Of a stretch of DNA of 64,000 bases, positions 8,472-16,852 are shown piece after piece (within the stretch, counting starts at the first letter, position 1; each line of letters opens with the position of its first letter). The stretch covers positions 1-64,000 of the forward strand of contig JBILOY010000002.1 of assembly GCA_044374195.1 (NCBI GenBank). Direction: 5' to 3'. The notes under the pieces are model-generated. The model ran no database searches. It saw nothing but the letters and a program-made list of their open reading frames with translations, and had not been told where the DNA came from. The DNA comes from CAIKZY01 sp044374195 (lineage in GTDB: Bacteria; Actinomycetota; Actinomycetes; S36-B12). A program made the position numbers and the translations under genes.

Positions 8472-9659
8472 CTACTTCCCGGCCTTGCGTGCAGCGGCCA
8501 GTTCGGCCACGCGACGCGCAGCATCGTCCATGGTGTCGACAATCTCGATCAGGGGGTGCTTCGCATCGGTGAGGATGCGGCGGCCCTCGATGGCGTTGTT
8601 GCCATCGATACGGCAAACGATCGGCTTGGTCGCCGGGGTGCCCTGCTTCTCGAGCAACTCGAGTGCCTGGATCACGCCGTTGGCCACTGCATCACACGAG
8701 GTGATGCCGCCGAAGACGTTCACGAACACGGCCTGGACCTCGGGATCGTTGAGAACGATGTCGAGGCCATTGGCCATGACGGTCGCGCTCGCGCCGCCGC
8801 CGATGTCGAGGAAGTTGGCGGGCTTCATGCCGCCGAACTCCTCGCCGGCGTAGGCCACGACGTCGAGGGTGCTCATGACGAGACCCGCGCCGTTGCCGAT
8901 GATGCCAACATCGCCGGTGAGCTTGACGTAGTTGAGGTCGAACTCCTTCGCGCGCAGCTCGATCGGGTCAGTGCCCTCACGGTCGACCATGCCCTCGTAT
9001 GACTCGAGGCGATAGGCCGCGTTGTCATCGATGGTGACCTTGCCGTCGAGTGCCAGGATCTGGCCCTCGGGGGTGAGTACCAGCGGGTTGACCTCGACCA
9101 GGGTCGCGTCTTCCTTCACCAGAACTGTCCAGAGCTTCATCAGCACGTTGACGACCTGATCGGCGATCTTCGCGTCGAACTTCGCAGCAGCAACGATCTC
9201 GCGGGCCTTCGCCTCGGTGCAGCCCTCGAGCGCATCGACGCGGATCATCGCGAGTGCATCGGGGTTGTTGGCCGCGACCTCCTCGATCTCGACACCACCC
9301 TCGACACTTGCCATGGCCAGGAAGCAGCGGTTGGCGCGATCGAGCATGAAGGAGACGTAGTACTCCTCCGCGATGTCGCTGGCCTGAGCGACGAGCACGC
9401 GGTGAACCGTGTGGCCCTTGATGTCGAGGCCGAGGATGTCGGTTGCACGGGCCTTGGCCTCAGCGGGATCCTCAGCGAGCTTCACGCCGCCTGCCTTGCC
9501 GCGACCGCCGACCTTGACCTGCGCCTTGACGACGACGGGCTTGCCGATGCGGGTGGCGATGGCCTCAGCGGCCTCGGGGGTGGTGCACACCTCCCCGGGC
9601 GTGGTCGGCACATCGTGCTTCAGGAAGAGTTCTTTTGCCTGGTATTCGTACAAGTCCAC
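8472..9659 (-). CDS. sucC: Succinyl-CoA ligase subunit beta
   Basis: A 395-residue ATP-grasp subunit of succinyl-CoA synthetase. The N-terminal MDLYEYQAKELFLKHDVP is diagnostic, KAQVKVGGRGKAGGVKLA near residues 45-62 is the nucleotide-binding part of the ATP-grasp domain, and the C-terminal ligase domain has NVFGGITSCD near 312-321, where it contacts the CoA and phosphate chemistry. It is the first gene of the sucCD operon and has the expected family length. The longest opposite-strand frame here (7728-9002) is a codon-bias shadow. Confidence 0.97.
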   Translation of the reverse strand: MDLYEYQAKELFLKHDVPTTPGEVCTTPEAAEAIATRIGKPVVVKAQVKVGGRGKAGGVKLAEDPAEAKARATDILGLDIKGHTVHRVLVAQASDIAEEYYVSFMLDRANRCFLAMASVEGGVEIEEVAANNPDALAMIRVDALEGCTEAKAREIVAAAKFDAKIADQVVNVLMKLWTVLVKEDATLVEVNPLVLTPEGQILALDGKVTIDDNAAYRLESYEGMVDREGTDPIELRAKEFDLNYVKLTGDVGIIGNGAGLVMSTLDVVAYAGEEFGGMKPANFLDIGGGASATVMANGLDIVLNDPEVQAVFVNVFGGITSCDAVANGVIQALELLEKQGTPATKPIVCRIDGNNAIEGRRILTDAKHPLIEIVDTMDDAARRVAELAAARKAGK

Positions 9660-9746
9660 GTGGACAGCTCCTTCGCGGCTGCTCGGTGAGTGGGGAGAGT
9701 GCGGTCGTGCGGTGTTCGGTGAAACGTTGTGTAGCGGTTCGTGCGG

Positions 9747-10145
9747 TTAGTCGTTGTTCGTGTGAGCTACCACCCAGTCGACGATCGACTGCATGGATGT
9801 ACCTGGGGTGAAGATCTCGGAGACTCCCATCTCCTTGAGCACCGGAATGTCGTCGTCGGGAATGATCCCGCCGCCGAAGACGAGGATGTCGGTCGCGCCG
9901 CGCTCCTTGAGCAGTTCCATCACCTCGGCAAAGAGGGTCAGGTGCGCTCCCGACAGGATCGACAGGCCGATGACATCGGCGTCCTCTTGAATCGCGGCGT
10001 CGACGACCTGGGCCGGGGTCTGGTGCAGTCCGGTGTAGATCACCTCGATGCCGGCATCGCGCAGGGCGCGTGCAACGACCTTGGCGCCACGGTCATGACC
10101 ATCAAGGCCAGGCTTGGCGATGATCACGCGGGCAGGAGAGGTCAT
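9747..10145 (-). CDS. Cobalamin B12-binding domain protein (methylmalonyl-CoA mutase C-terminal-like)
   Basis: A 132-residue stand-alone B12-binding domain. DGHDRGAK near residues 15-22 is the DxHxxG motif whose histidine is the lower axial cobalt ligand, followed by GLSILSGAH and VFGGGIIPDDD, as in the small subunit or C-terminal domain of methylmalonyl-CoA mutase. The mutase converts methylmalonyl-CoA to succinyl-CoA, so its place beside sucCD makes metabolic sense, but no large catalytic subunit is present in the window. It would need a partner encoded elsewhere. Confidence 0.9.
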   Translation of the reverse strand: MTSPARVIIAKPGLDGHDRGAKVVARALRDAGIEVIYTGLHQTPAQVVDAAIQEDADVIGLSILSGAHLTLFAEVMELLKERGATDILVFGGGIIPDDDIPVLKEMGVSEIFTPGTSMQSIVDWVVAHTNND

Positions 10146-10193
10146 GGGCGTGACTTTAGCCCCCTGCCATGAGGGAAATCCGAGGTCTGGCCC

Positions 10194-11264
10194 CTAGGGG
10201 ACTGCGACCTTGGTCACGATCTGCCAGGTGGCCTCACGCAGCCAGCGCGCGGGATCGGCCATCGCTTCGGACGCGGATCCCGCGAGGTCTTCCAGGCTGG
10301 TGACACCGAGGGCGTGGCGCCCAGAGATCAGTTCGATGGGCACCGAAGCAGCTCGAGCAGCCTCGATGACTCGAGCAGGCGCCTTGCCCGCTGAGGTCGA
10401 GGAATCGATGGCGCCCTCACCGGTGAGAACTAGGTCGGCCGCGGCTACCTGGTCATCGAGTTCGATGAGGTTGGCGATCGCCTCAGCTCCGGCTGAACGT
10501 CGAGCGCCGAGCACGGCCAAGGCCGCGAAGCCGACTCCCCCGGCAGCCCCCGCTCCCGGTGACGAGACGTGCACACCGGCGGGATCGACTATCTCGGCCC
10601 ACCGAGAGAGCAGATCATCGGCCCAGGCGCACTGGTCAGGAGTGAGGCCTTTTTGTGGGCCGAACACGTGTGCCGCGCCACTCGGGCCGAGGAGCGGACT
10701 GTCGACGTCGGTGAGCAACGTGAGCGATTCGATTCGCGGATCGAGACCAGAGACATCGAGGGAGGCAATACGGCCGAGCCCCGCGAGGTCGGGTGACACC
10801 GGTTGACCGGCGACATCGGTGGCAGCCAACCCGAGCGCCATCAGCATGCCGAGACCGCCATCAGTGGAAGCGCTGCCGCCGATCGCCACGATCAAGTGCT
10901 GCGCACCGGCATCAAGGGCCGCGCGCATCGCGAGGCCGAGACCGCGACTGCTCGCCTGAATCGGTTCAAGCTCCGCGAGCTGCCCAATGCCGCACACCTC
11001 GGCGAGTTCGATCACTGCTTCGTTGCCTCGCATACCGATGCGCGAGGTTCGCGGACGCCCGAGAGCATCGACTGCCTCAATCAGCACCGGCGAGAAGCCG
11101 TGAGTGAGCATGACATCGAGAGTTCCGTCGCCGCCATCGGCCATAGGGAGCTCGATGATCTCGGCATCGGCCCGTGCATCGCGCACACCTTGCGCCATGG
11201 CGGCTGCCGCATCTCGAGCGCTCAGCGTTCCCTTGAACGCCGCAGGAGCAACCACGATGCGCAT
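10194..11264 (-). CDS. Glycerate kinase
   Basis: A 356-residue glycerate kinase of the GlxK/GarK type, which phosphorylates D-glycerate with ATP and feeds it into lower glycolysis. The N-terminal MRIVVAPAAFKGTLSA with the catalytic Lys11 region, the glycine-rich VAIGGSASTDGGLGMLMALG near 125-144 and VLTGEGAIDSSTSAGKAP near 283-300 are family signatures. It starts two bases after the pcrA stop on the same strand, so it is likely co-transcribed with the helicase gene. Confidence 0.93.
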   Translation of the reverse strand: MRIVVAPAAFKGTLSARDAAAAMAQGVRDARADAEIIELPMADGGDGTLDVMLTHGFSPVLIEAVDALGRPRTSRIGMRGNEAVIELAEVCGIGQLAELEPIQASSRGLGLAMRAALDAGAQHLIVAIGGSASTDGGLGMLMALGLAATDVAGQPVSPDLAGLGRIASLDVSGLDPRIESLTLLTDVDSPLLGPSGAAHVFGPQKGLTPDQCAWADDLLSRWAEIVDPAGVHVSSPGAGAAGGVGFAALAVLGARRSAGAEAIANLIELDDQVAAADLVLTGEGAIDSSTSAGKAPARVIEAARAASVPIELISGRHALGVTSLEDLAGSASEAMADPARWLREATWQIVTKVAVP

Positions 11265-11266
11265 GA

Positions 11267-13489
11267 CTACAGCTTCTCGACCGGCGCGTAACGCAGAAGA
11301 AGTCGCTTGATGCCCGAGCTACCGAAATCGATGGTGGCATCAGCCTTGTCGCCGACGCCGGCTGTCGAAACAACGGTGCCGAGGCCGAATTTCTGATGCG
11401 TAACTCGGTCACCCGCAGACAGCGAGACCACAGGGCCAGCACCGATCACGCGATCGCCCAGCTTGAGCGCAGCACTGCTGCTCGACGGAGATGAACCCCA
11501 GCCACCCGAGCTGATCGGAGTGTTCTCGGGCTCCTCCCGCTCCCACTGCATGACTTCGTCGGGAATTTCATCGAGGAAGCGTGACGGCGGATTGAAGGCG
11601 GGCGATCCCCAGGCCGAGCGCATCATCGAACGAGTCAGGTACAAGCGCTCTCGCGCACGCGTGACGCCGACGTAGGCAAGCCGGCGTTCTTCCTCGAGCT
11701 CTTTCGGATCACCGAGGGAACGCATGTGCGGGAAAACGCCGTCTTCCATGCCGGTGAGGAACACGACAGGGAACTCCAGGCCCTTGGCCGTGTGCAAGGT
11801 CATCAGCGTGACCACGCCGCCATCGGCGTCAGGGATCTGATCAGCATCGGCCACCAAGGAGATGCGCTCGAGGAAGTCGATCATCGTTCCCTCAGGGTTC
11901 TCAGTCGCGAACTCCTGGGCCACCGACTCAAACTCGGCAAGGTTCTCGACGCGAGCTTCATCCTGCGGATCTGAGGATGACTGGAGTTCCAGGAGATAGC
12001 CGCTCTGCTCGAGCACTGCCTGCAGAACGGTGGCCGGCGTGGCCCCCGATTCAAGAATGGTGCGCAGATCGCTCATCAAGGTGGTGAATGCCGTGATGCT
12101 CGTCAGCGAGCGAGTGGCGATGCCCGGTGCCTCAGCAGCGCGATCGAGTGCCTCGGCGAAGCTGATGCGCTCACGCTGGGCGAATGCCTCGACCATGGCC
12201 TCGGCACGATCACCAATCCCACGCTTGGGCGTGTTGAGAATGCGGCGCAGCGACACCTCATCGGCAGGGTTTGCAAGTGCGCGCAGATACGCGATGGCGT
12301 CGCGAACCTCCTTGCGCTCATAGAAGCGCACGCCGCCGACGACTCGGTACGGCATGCCGACGCGGACGAAGATGTCTTCGACCGATCGCGACTGGGCGTT
12401 GGTTCGATAGAACACCGCCATGTCAGAGGGCTTGTAGCCATCGTTGTCAGTGAGGGTGTCAATGGTGTTTGCGATGAACGAGGCCTCATCATGCTCGTCG
12501 TCGGCGACGTAGGCAACGATCGGGTGACCCTGACCTGAATCAGTCCAGAGATTCTTGGCACGACGGCCTTGGTTACGCGCAATGACGGCATTCGCGGCCG
12601 TCAGGATGGTCTGTGTGGAGCGGTAGTTCTGCTCGAGCATGATCGTGCGAGCGCTCGGGTAGTCGCGCTCGAACTCCTCGATATTGCGGATGGTCGCACC
12701 GCGGAAGGCATAGATCGACTGATCGGCATCACCCACCACGCACAGCTGACCTGCAGGCAGGGTCGGAGTATCAACACCGATGAGTTCCTTGATGAGCACG
12801 TACTGCGCATGGTTCGTGTCTTGATACTCGTCGACCATGATGTGCCGGAATCGGCGACGGTAGTGCTCGGCAACATCCGGGAAGAGCTGCAGCAGGGCAA
12901 CCGTGCCGGAGATCAAATCGTCGAAGTCGAAGGCATTCGCGCGCTGCAGACGGCGCTGGTACTCGCCGTACGCCTCGGCGAGGGTCTGCTCCATCTGATT
13001 AGTGGTGCGAGTGGAGTAGGTCTCGTTATCGATGAGCTCGTTCTTCAGGTTCGACACCTGCGCGAGGAAACTGCGCGGGGTGAAGCGCTTGGGGTCGAGA
13101 TCAAGGTCGCGAATGACCATGGTCATCAGACGCAAGGAATCCTGCTGGTCATAGATCGTGAAAGTGCTCGAGATACCGAGCCGTGAGGATTCGGCGCGCA
13201 GGATGCGCACGCAAGCACTGTGAAAGGTTGAGACCCACATCGACTTCGCGCGCGGGCCGACGAGCTCGGCCACGCGCTCCTTCATCTCCCCCGCGGCCTT
13301 GTTCGTGAAGGTGATTGCGAGGATCTCCCCCGGCTGCGCATCGCCAGTGGCGAGCAGATGGGCCACACGACGCGTGAGCACGCGAGTCTTGCCCGAGCCG
13401 GCGCCCGCCACGATCAGCAAGGGTGTGCCGCGGTGCTCAACGGCTGCGCGCTGGGAGTCGTTGAGATCGTCAACGAGCGAAGAAGTCAC
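11267..13489 (-). CDS. pcrA: ATP-dependent DNA helicase PcrA/UvrD
   Basis: A 740-residue superfamily 1A 3'-5' helicase used in nucleotide excision repair and removal of RecA or stalled polymerase. The Q motif and Walker A AGAGSGKT are near residues 28-35, TFTNKAAGEMKER is motif Ia, DEYQDTNHAQY is motif II, GDADQSIYAFRGA is motif III, VTLMTLHTAKGLEFPVVF is motif V and YVGVTRARERLYLT is motif VI. The C-terminal HQKFGLGTV tail is the RNA-polymerase-interacting Tudor-like segment typical of PcrA. GTG start. Confidence 0.97.
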   Translation of the reverse strand: MTSSLVDDLNDSQRAAVEHRGTPLLIVAGAGSGKTRVLTRRVAHLLATGDAQPGEILAITFTNKAAGEMKERVAELVGPRAKSMWVSTFHSACVRILRAESSRLGISSTFTIYDQQDSLRLMTMVIRDLDLDPKRFTPRSFLAQVSNLKNELIDNETYSTRTTNQMEQTLAEAYGEYQRRLQRANAFDFDDLISGTVALLQLFPDVAEHYRRRFRHIMVDEYQDTNHAQYVLIKELIGVDTPTLPAGQLCVVGDADQSIYAFRGATIRNIEEFERDYPSARTIMLEQNYRSTQTILTAANAVIARNQGRRAKNLWTDSGQGHPIVAYVADDEHDEASFIANTIDTLTDNDGYKPSDMAVFYRTNAQSRSVEDIFVRVGMPYRVVGGVRFYERKEVRDAIAYLRALANPADEVSLRRILNTPKRGIGDRAEAMVEAFAQRERISFAEALDRAAEAPGIATRSLTSITAFTTLMSDLRTILESGATPATVLQAVLEQSGYLLELQSSSDPQDEARVENLAEFESVAQEFATENPEGTMIDFLERISLVADADQIPDADGGVVTLMTLHTAKGLEFPVVFLTGMEDGVFPHMRSLGDPKELEEERRLAYVGVTRARERLYLTRSMMRSAWGSPAFNPPSRFLDEIPDEVMQWEREEPENTPISSGGWGSSPSSSSAALKLGDRVIGAGPVVSLSAGDRVTHQKFGLGTVVSTAGVGDKADATIDFGSSGIKRLLLRYAPVEKL

Positions 13490-13552
13490 CTAGGCATCGT
13501 AGGCAACGGGCCTGACAGCTGGTTCAGGCAGTCACAGTGGCGCAGGAGTCAG

Positions 13553-15565
13553 TTACCTGACGTAACCAATGACCTCGATGATCACTCTTGCCCCGGCAGT
13601 CGCCGAAACCGTGATCTCGCCGTTGGCATTCGTCTGTGCCAGCACGATCTCTGAGCGCACCACATTCGGGACGATGGGCGCAGATCGCGTGCTCGGAGCA
13701 GTGCCGTTGCCGGCAAATGCGACGACCTTGCCGTCAACAGTGCCCTTCTTCGTGGTCACCTTGAGCAACACGGCACGCAACTTCTTCTTCCCCGGCAGCC
13801 CGTTCTTCTTCGAGACCACCAGAGTCTGGGATTCGCCAGCCTCGAACTTGCCACGCAGGATCTCCTTAGGCGAGATACCCACCGCCTTCGGCGGCACGAT
13901 CGCCGCGGAGTACCCGAGCAACTCGACCTTGACGTCGACAGCACTCGCCTTCGAAGTCGTGAAGGTGAGCTTGCCGGAGCCAACCGGCACCAACATCACC
14001 GAAGACTTCACCCTCTCCTTCGGGAAGCTGAACTTGGCCACCGGTCCGGATGAGACGGTCGCAGTCTTGCCCGATCTGCTCATGAGCAGTGAGCCCTTGA
14101 CCGTCGAGTTTCGCGTGGTCAGTACGACCAGGGCGGACGTCGCTTCCGGTGGAAGCCCCGCGAGATCGACCGTGCGTGCCTCCCCAGGCTGCAACGGACC
14201 TCCCGAGGCCACCGAGTCGTAAGCGACGTCCGACCCGATCGCGTTGAAGGACTCCTGACCTTCCGTCGGCTGCGACTGGGCGGCACCAGGTGCCGGGTCA
14301 GCCGTGGTCGGCGGAGCTGCAGGAGAGCTGCCGGAGCCCGTGAGCACCGGCTTATTCGAGCCATCACCCGGGCCGGCCTTGTAATAGCCGCGCACCTCGA
14401 CGACGAGATCAGTGGCACCGAGGCTAGTAGCCATGGCGATGGTGCCGTCATTGGCGACCGGCACGATGACATCAGCCTGCGCATCGCCGTTCATCGCAAC
14501 GTTGAGGGCAACCTTGCTGGAGTTCTGGCCGGGAGACCACACGCGAACTTCAGCATTCGCGTTCGAGCCGAGTGCGGTGATGTGCACGGCAACTGCGCCC
14601 ACGCCCTCTGTCGGCACGCCGTTTTGGCCAAGCACCTTCGGGAACAGTCGACGACTGTCACCTGACCAGCGATCCTGCTGGAGACGGCATCGCTTGAGAA
14701 CGCCCACCGAATTGCGCGTATCAAGCACCGTGTACGGGGTGACCGAGATCAGTTCGCCCTTTGCCGAGACATCAGGCGTGGTTGCTGCGGATGAGTGACG
14801 TGCGCAGAAGCCGCCATCGAACGGGACTCCGGACCAGAAGGACGAGCGGCCGCTCGCGCCGTCCCACGTGAGCGAGATGTGAATGTGATTGCGATGGCAG
14901 ACAGTGTCGGCACCGGACTCAGGCTTGGAGAAGCAGCCCTTGAGCTCCGTCCATCCGCGGCTCATGTCATAACCGCGCCAGATGCGATCGTTCCAGCCGA
15001 TGTACATCACGCCAAGGCGCGTGGCGTTGCCGTACTCAACACCGAACTGATCAGGACCAAGCAGCCAGTTGAGATAAGTCTCGGCATTCGCGCGCTGCTG
15101 CGCATCGCGCACGGAGGTCATCCAGTCGATTGCGCGACCTTCCTTGTGCTCGCTCTGCCCGCCGACATCGCAGGCGCGCGGGATCCACACGGTCTGGTCC
15201 TGGCCATAGGTGGCCTTGATGTGATCGGCCATCTTCTGGGCACCCGGCTTAGCCGCGGGGTCACATACGATCTGGCCCTCGTACTCAGCCTTGGTGTCGT
15301 AGGCGCCCTGGGGCTGTGCAGCTGCGAGCGGGGGTACCGCAGCCGGCGGAAGACCTTGACCGGGCTGGGGGGCTCCGGCCAGCACGCCTGTCCACTTACT
15401 CGGAGTCCAGTTGCCGGAGTTGCCGGCAGTGGCCCCCGGTGCCAGGGCCATAGTGCCTGCGATGAACCCGACCACGAGCACGCCCATGAGAGCCGGGCGG
15501 CGTGAAATGCGCGCGCGCAGGCGGGGCAGGAGGGCAGACTTGCGCCCTTGGTGGCGGGGAAGCAC
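13553..15565 (-). CDS. Secreted M15-like (D-Ala-D-Ala carboxypeptidase fold) protein with three C-terminal beta repeats
   Basis: A 670-residue protein with a basic N-terminus and a hydrophobic signal segment (about residues 27-48, LMGVLVVGFIAG), so probably exported. Residues about 100-250 carry the zinc-ligand pattern SEHKEGRAIDW and a later HRNHIHIS, as in peptidase M15/VanY-like and ARB_07466-like domains, suggesting action on peptidoglycan. The C-terminal half has three related segments ending VVEVRGYY, VKVELLGY and VIIEVIGY. They resemble the LDTR...VDVxGY modules common in actinobacterial surface proteins. A Pro/Ala/Gly linker (about 400-430) separates repeats 1 and 2. Confidence 0.8.
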   Translation of the reverse strand: MLPRHQGRKSALLPRLRARISRRPALMGVLVVGFIAGTMALAPGATAGNSGNWTPSKWTGVLAGAPQPGQGLPPAAVPPLAAAQPQGAYDTKAEYEGQIVCDPAAKPGAQKMADHIKATYGQDQTVWIPRACDVGGQSEHKEGRAIDWMTSVRDAQQRANAETYLNWLLGPDQFGVEYGNATRLGVMYIGWNDRIWRGYDMSRGWTELKGCFSKPESGADTVCHRNHIHISLTWDGASGRSSFWSGVPFDGGFCARHSSAATTPDVSAKGELISVTPYTVLDTRNSVGVLKRCRLQQDRWSGDSRRLFPKVLGQNGVPTEGVGAVAVHITALGSNANAEVRVWSPGQNSSKVALNVAMNGDAQADVIVPVANDGTIAMATSLGATDLVVEVRGYYKAGPGDGSNKPVLTGSGSSPAAPPTTADPAPGAAQSQPTEGQESFNAIGSDVAYDSVASGGPLQPGEARTVDLAGLPPEATSALVVLTTRNSTVKGSLLMSRSGKTATVSSGPVAKFSFPKERVKSSVMLVPVGSGKLTFTTSKASAVDVKVELLGYSAAIVPPKAVGISPKEILRGKFEAGESQTLVVSKKNGLPGKKKLRAVLLKVTTKKGTVDGKVVAFAGNGTAPSTRSAPIVPNVVRSEIVLAQTNANGEITVSATAGARVIIEVIGYVR

Positions 15566-15696
15566 AGTCCTACTCTGTCACGGAAGTGACGGATGTTACG
15601 ACTGGGAACAAGAACCTCACGGTTGTAATTCGCCACGCTAGGCTAGGTTCCGCCCGATTCCCGCAGGAATCCGCCCCGATCGTGAGGAAAATCCCC

Positions 15697-16422
15697 ATGC
15701 CGACCCCGCTGGACGACACGCCGACTCCCGCCGTTCTGGTCGTCACGGCCCATCCCGATGACGTGGATTTCGGGGCCGCCGGCACCGTGGCCCAGTGGGT
15801 CCGTGAGGGCTTTCAGGTGACCTACTGCATCATCACCGACGGCGATGCGGGCGGATTCGACCCGGCTGTCCCCCGCTCCGAGATCCCCCGAATCCGCCGT
15901 GAGGAGCAAACAGCCGCCGGGGCGGCCATCGGGGTTCATGACGTGCGATTCCTGGGCTACCGCGACGGCGAGCTCGCCGTCAGCCACGAGCTGCGCCGCG
16001 ATATCTGCCGAGTGATCCGCCAGGTGCGCCCGACTCGAATGCTCATCCAATCCCCCGATCGCAACTGGAGCAGGCTGCAGTCCTCGCACCCGGATCACCT
16101 CGCGGTAGGCGAAGCGGCAATCCAGGCGATCTACCCCGATGCCGAGAACCCCTTCGCGCATCCGAGCTTGCTCAATGATGAAGGACTTGAGGCCTGGAAG
16201 GTCACGGAGATCTGGGTGATGGCGTCACCGACTCCGAACACTTACGTCGACATCACCGACGACTTCGAGGCCAAGCTCGACGCAATCAATGCACACGCCA
16301 GTCAGCTGCCGCCCGATCTCGACGTGCGCGAACGCGTTGGCATGTGGATGTCAATGCAGGCTCAAGAAGGCGGGCTTGCAGAGGGTCGCCTGGCTGAGGC
16401 CTTTATGGTCGTAACGAAGTAA
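15697..16422 (+). CDS. PIG-L family deacetylase (MshB/Mca-like)
   Basis: A zinc-dependent N-acetylglucosaminide deacetylase-fold protein of 241 residues from the ATG at 15697, which has GTGAGGA upstream; the longer open frame from 15502 is rejected because it has no homologous sequence. TAHPDDVDFGAAGT near the N-terminus is the AHPDD zinc motif and SSHPDHLAVGEAA carries the third zinc histidine. Actinobacterial members make or recycle mycothiol (MshB, Mca) or are LmbE-like, but the exact substrate is not decidable here. Its last codons lie in the first unit of a 28-base tandem repeat. Confidence 0.88.
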   Translation: MPTPLDDTPTPAVLVVTAHPDDVDFGAAGTVAQWVREGFQVTYCIITDGDAGGFDPAVPRSEIPRIRREEQTAAGAAIGVHDVRFLGYRDGELAVSHELRRDICRVIRQVRPTRMLIQSPDRNWSRLQSSHPDHLAVGEAAIQAIYPDAENPFAHPSLLNDEGLEAWKVTEIWVMASPTPNTYVDITDDFEAKLDAINAHASQLPPDLDVRERVGMWMSMQAQEGGLAEGRLAEAFMVVTK

Positions 16423-16478
16423 GACGATTGAGCGGGTCGTAACGAAGTAAGACGAGTGAACGGGTCGTAACGAAGTAA
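16407..16478. repeat. 28-bp tandem repeat, about 2.6 copies
   Basis: The core GGTCGTAACGAAGTAA starts at 16407, 16435 and 16463, an exact 28-base period; the first two units differ at only two positions. The first copy contains the PIG-L stop codon, so the array looks like tandem duplication of the gene's 3' end. It lies between convergent genes (PIG-L on plus, the membrane protein on minus) and shows no dyad symmetry typical of a terminator. Confidence 0.85.
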
Positions 16479-16484
16479 CAGCTG

Positions 16485-16847
16485 CTAGCTGCTTGCTGCA
16501 CCCGCGAAGACTGCGATGCAGATGTTCACGAAGGTCAGGAGTCCCACGGCCGCCCAGGCCTTCACCTGCGGTGCGGGCTTCTTGCGCGACCACACGGCAA
16601 TAACCAGAATCACGATGAGGATCAGCAGCTTGGCGCCAACGACGCTGTGATTGATTGTTTCGTCAACCCAGCCTGTCTCGGCGAACAACACCAGGAGCAC
16701 GCCGGTAATGAGCTGCAGCAGCGTGCCGTGGTACATCACCTTGGTCACGTGCTTGTCGGGCGACTTCATCTGCGCAGCGAAGCCACCGAGCAGCGCGGCG
16801 AGGCCGACGAAATGCAAAACCAGGATGACGTTGTACAGGAACTCCAT
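16485..16847 (-). CDS. Small integral membrane protein, four predicted membrane segments
   Basis: About 120 residues with hydrophobic stretches near FLYNVILVLHFVGLAALLGG, GTLLQLITGVLLVLF, LLILIVILVIAVW and AAVGLLTFVNICIAVFAG, predicting four membrane helices with a KKP cytoplasmic-like loop. I start it at the ATG at 16847, preceded by GGGAG, rather than the in-frame GTG at 16862, which overlaps guaA. Small membrane proteins of this type commonly sit downstream of guaA in actinobacteria. No catalytic motif is visible and the function is unknown. Confidence 0.8.
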   Translation of the reverse strand: MEFLYNVILVLHFVGLAALLGGFAAQMKSPDKHVTKVMYHGTLLQLITGVLLVLFAETGWVDETINHSVVGAKLLILIVILVIAVWSRKKPAPQVKAWAAVGLLTFVNICIAVFAGAASS

Positions 16848-16852
16848 GACGC

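Noticed and set aside
7728..9002. 424-residue open frame on the plus strand opposite sucD-sucC
   Set aside because: It is exactly antisense to two unmistakable genes and its composition is that of a GC-rich codon shadow.
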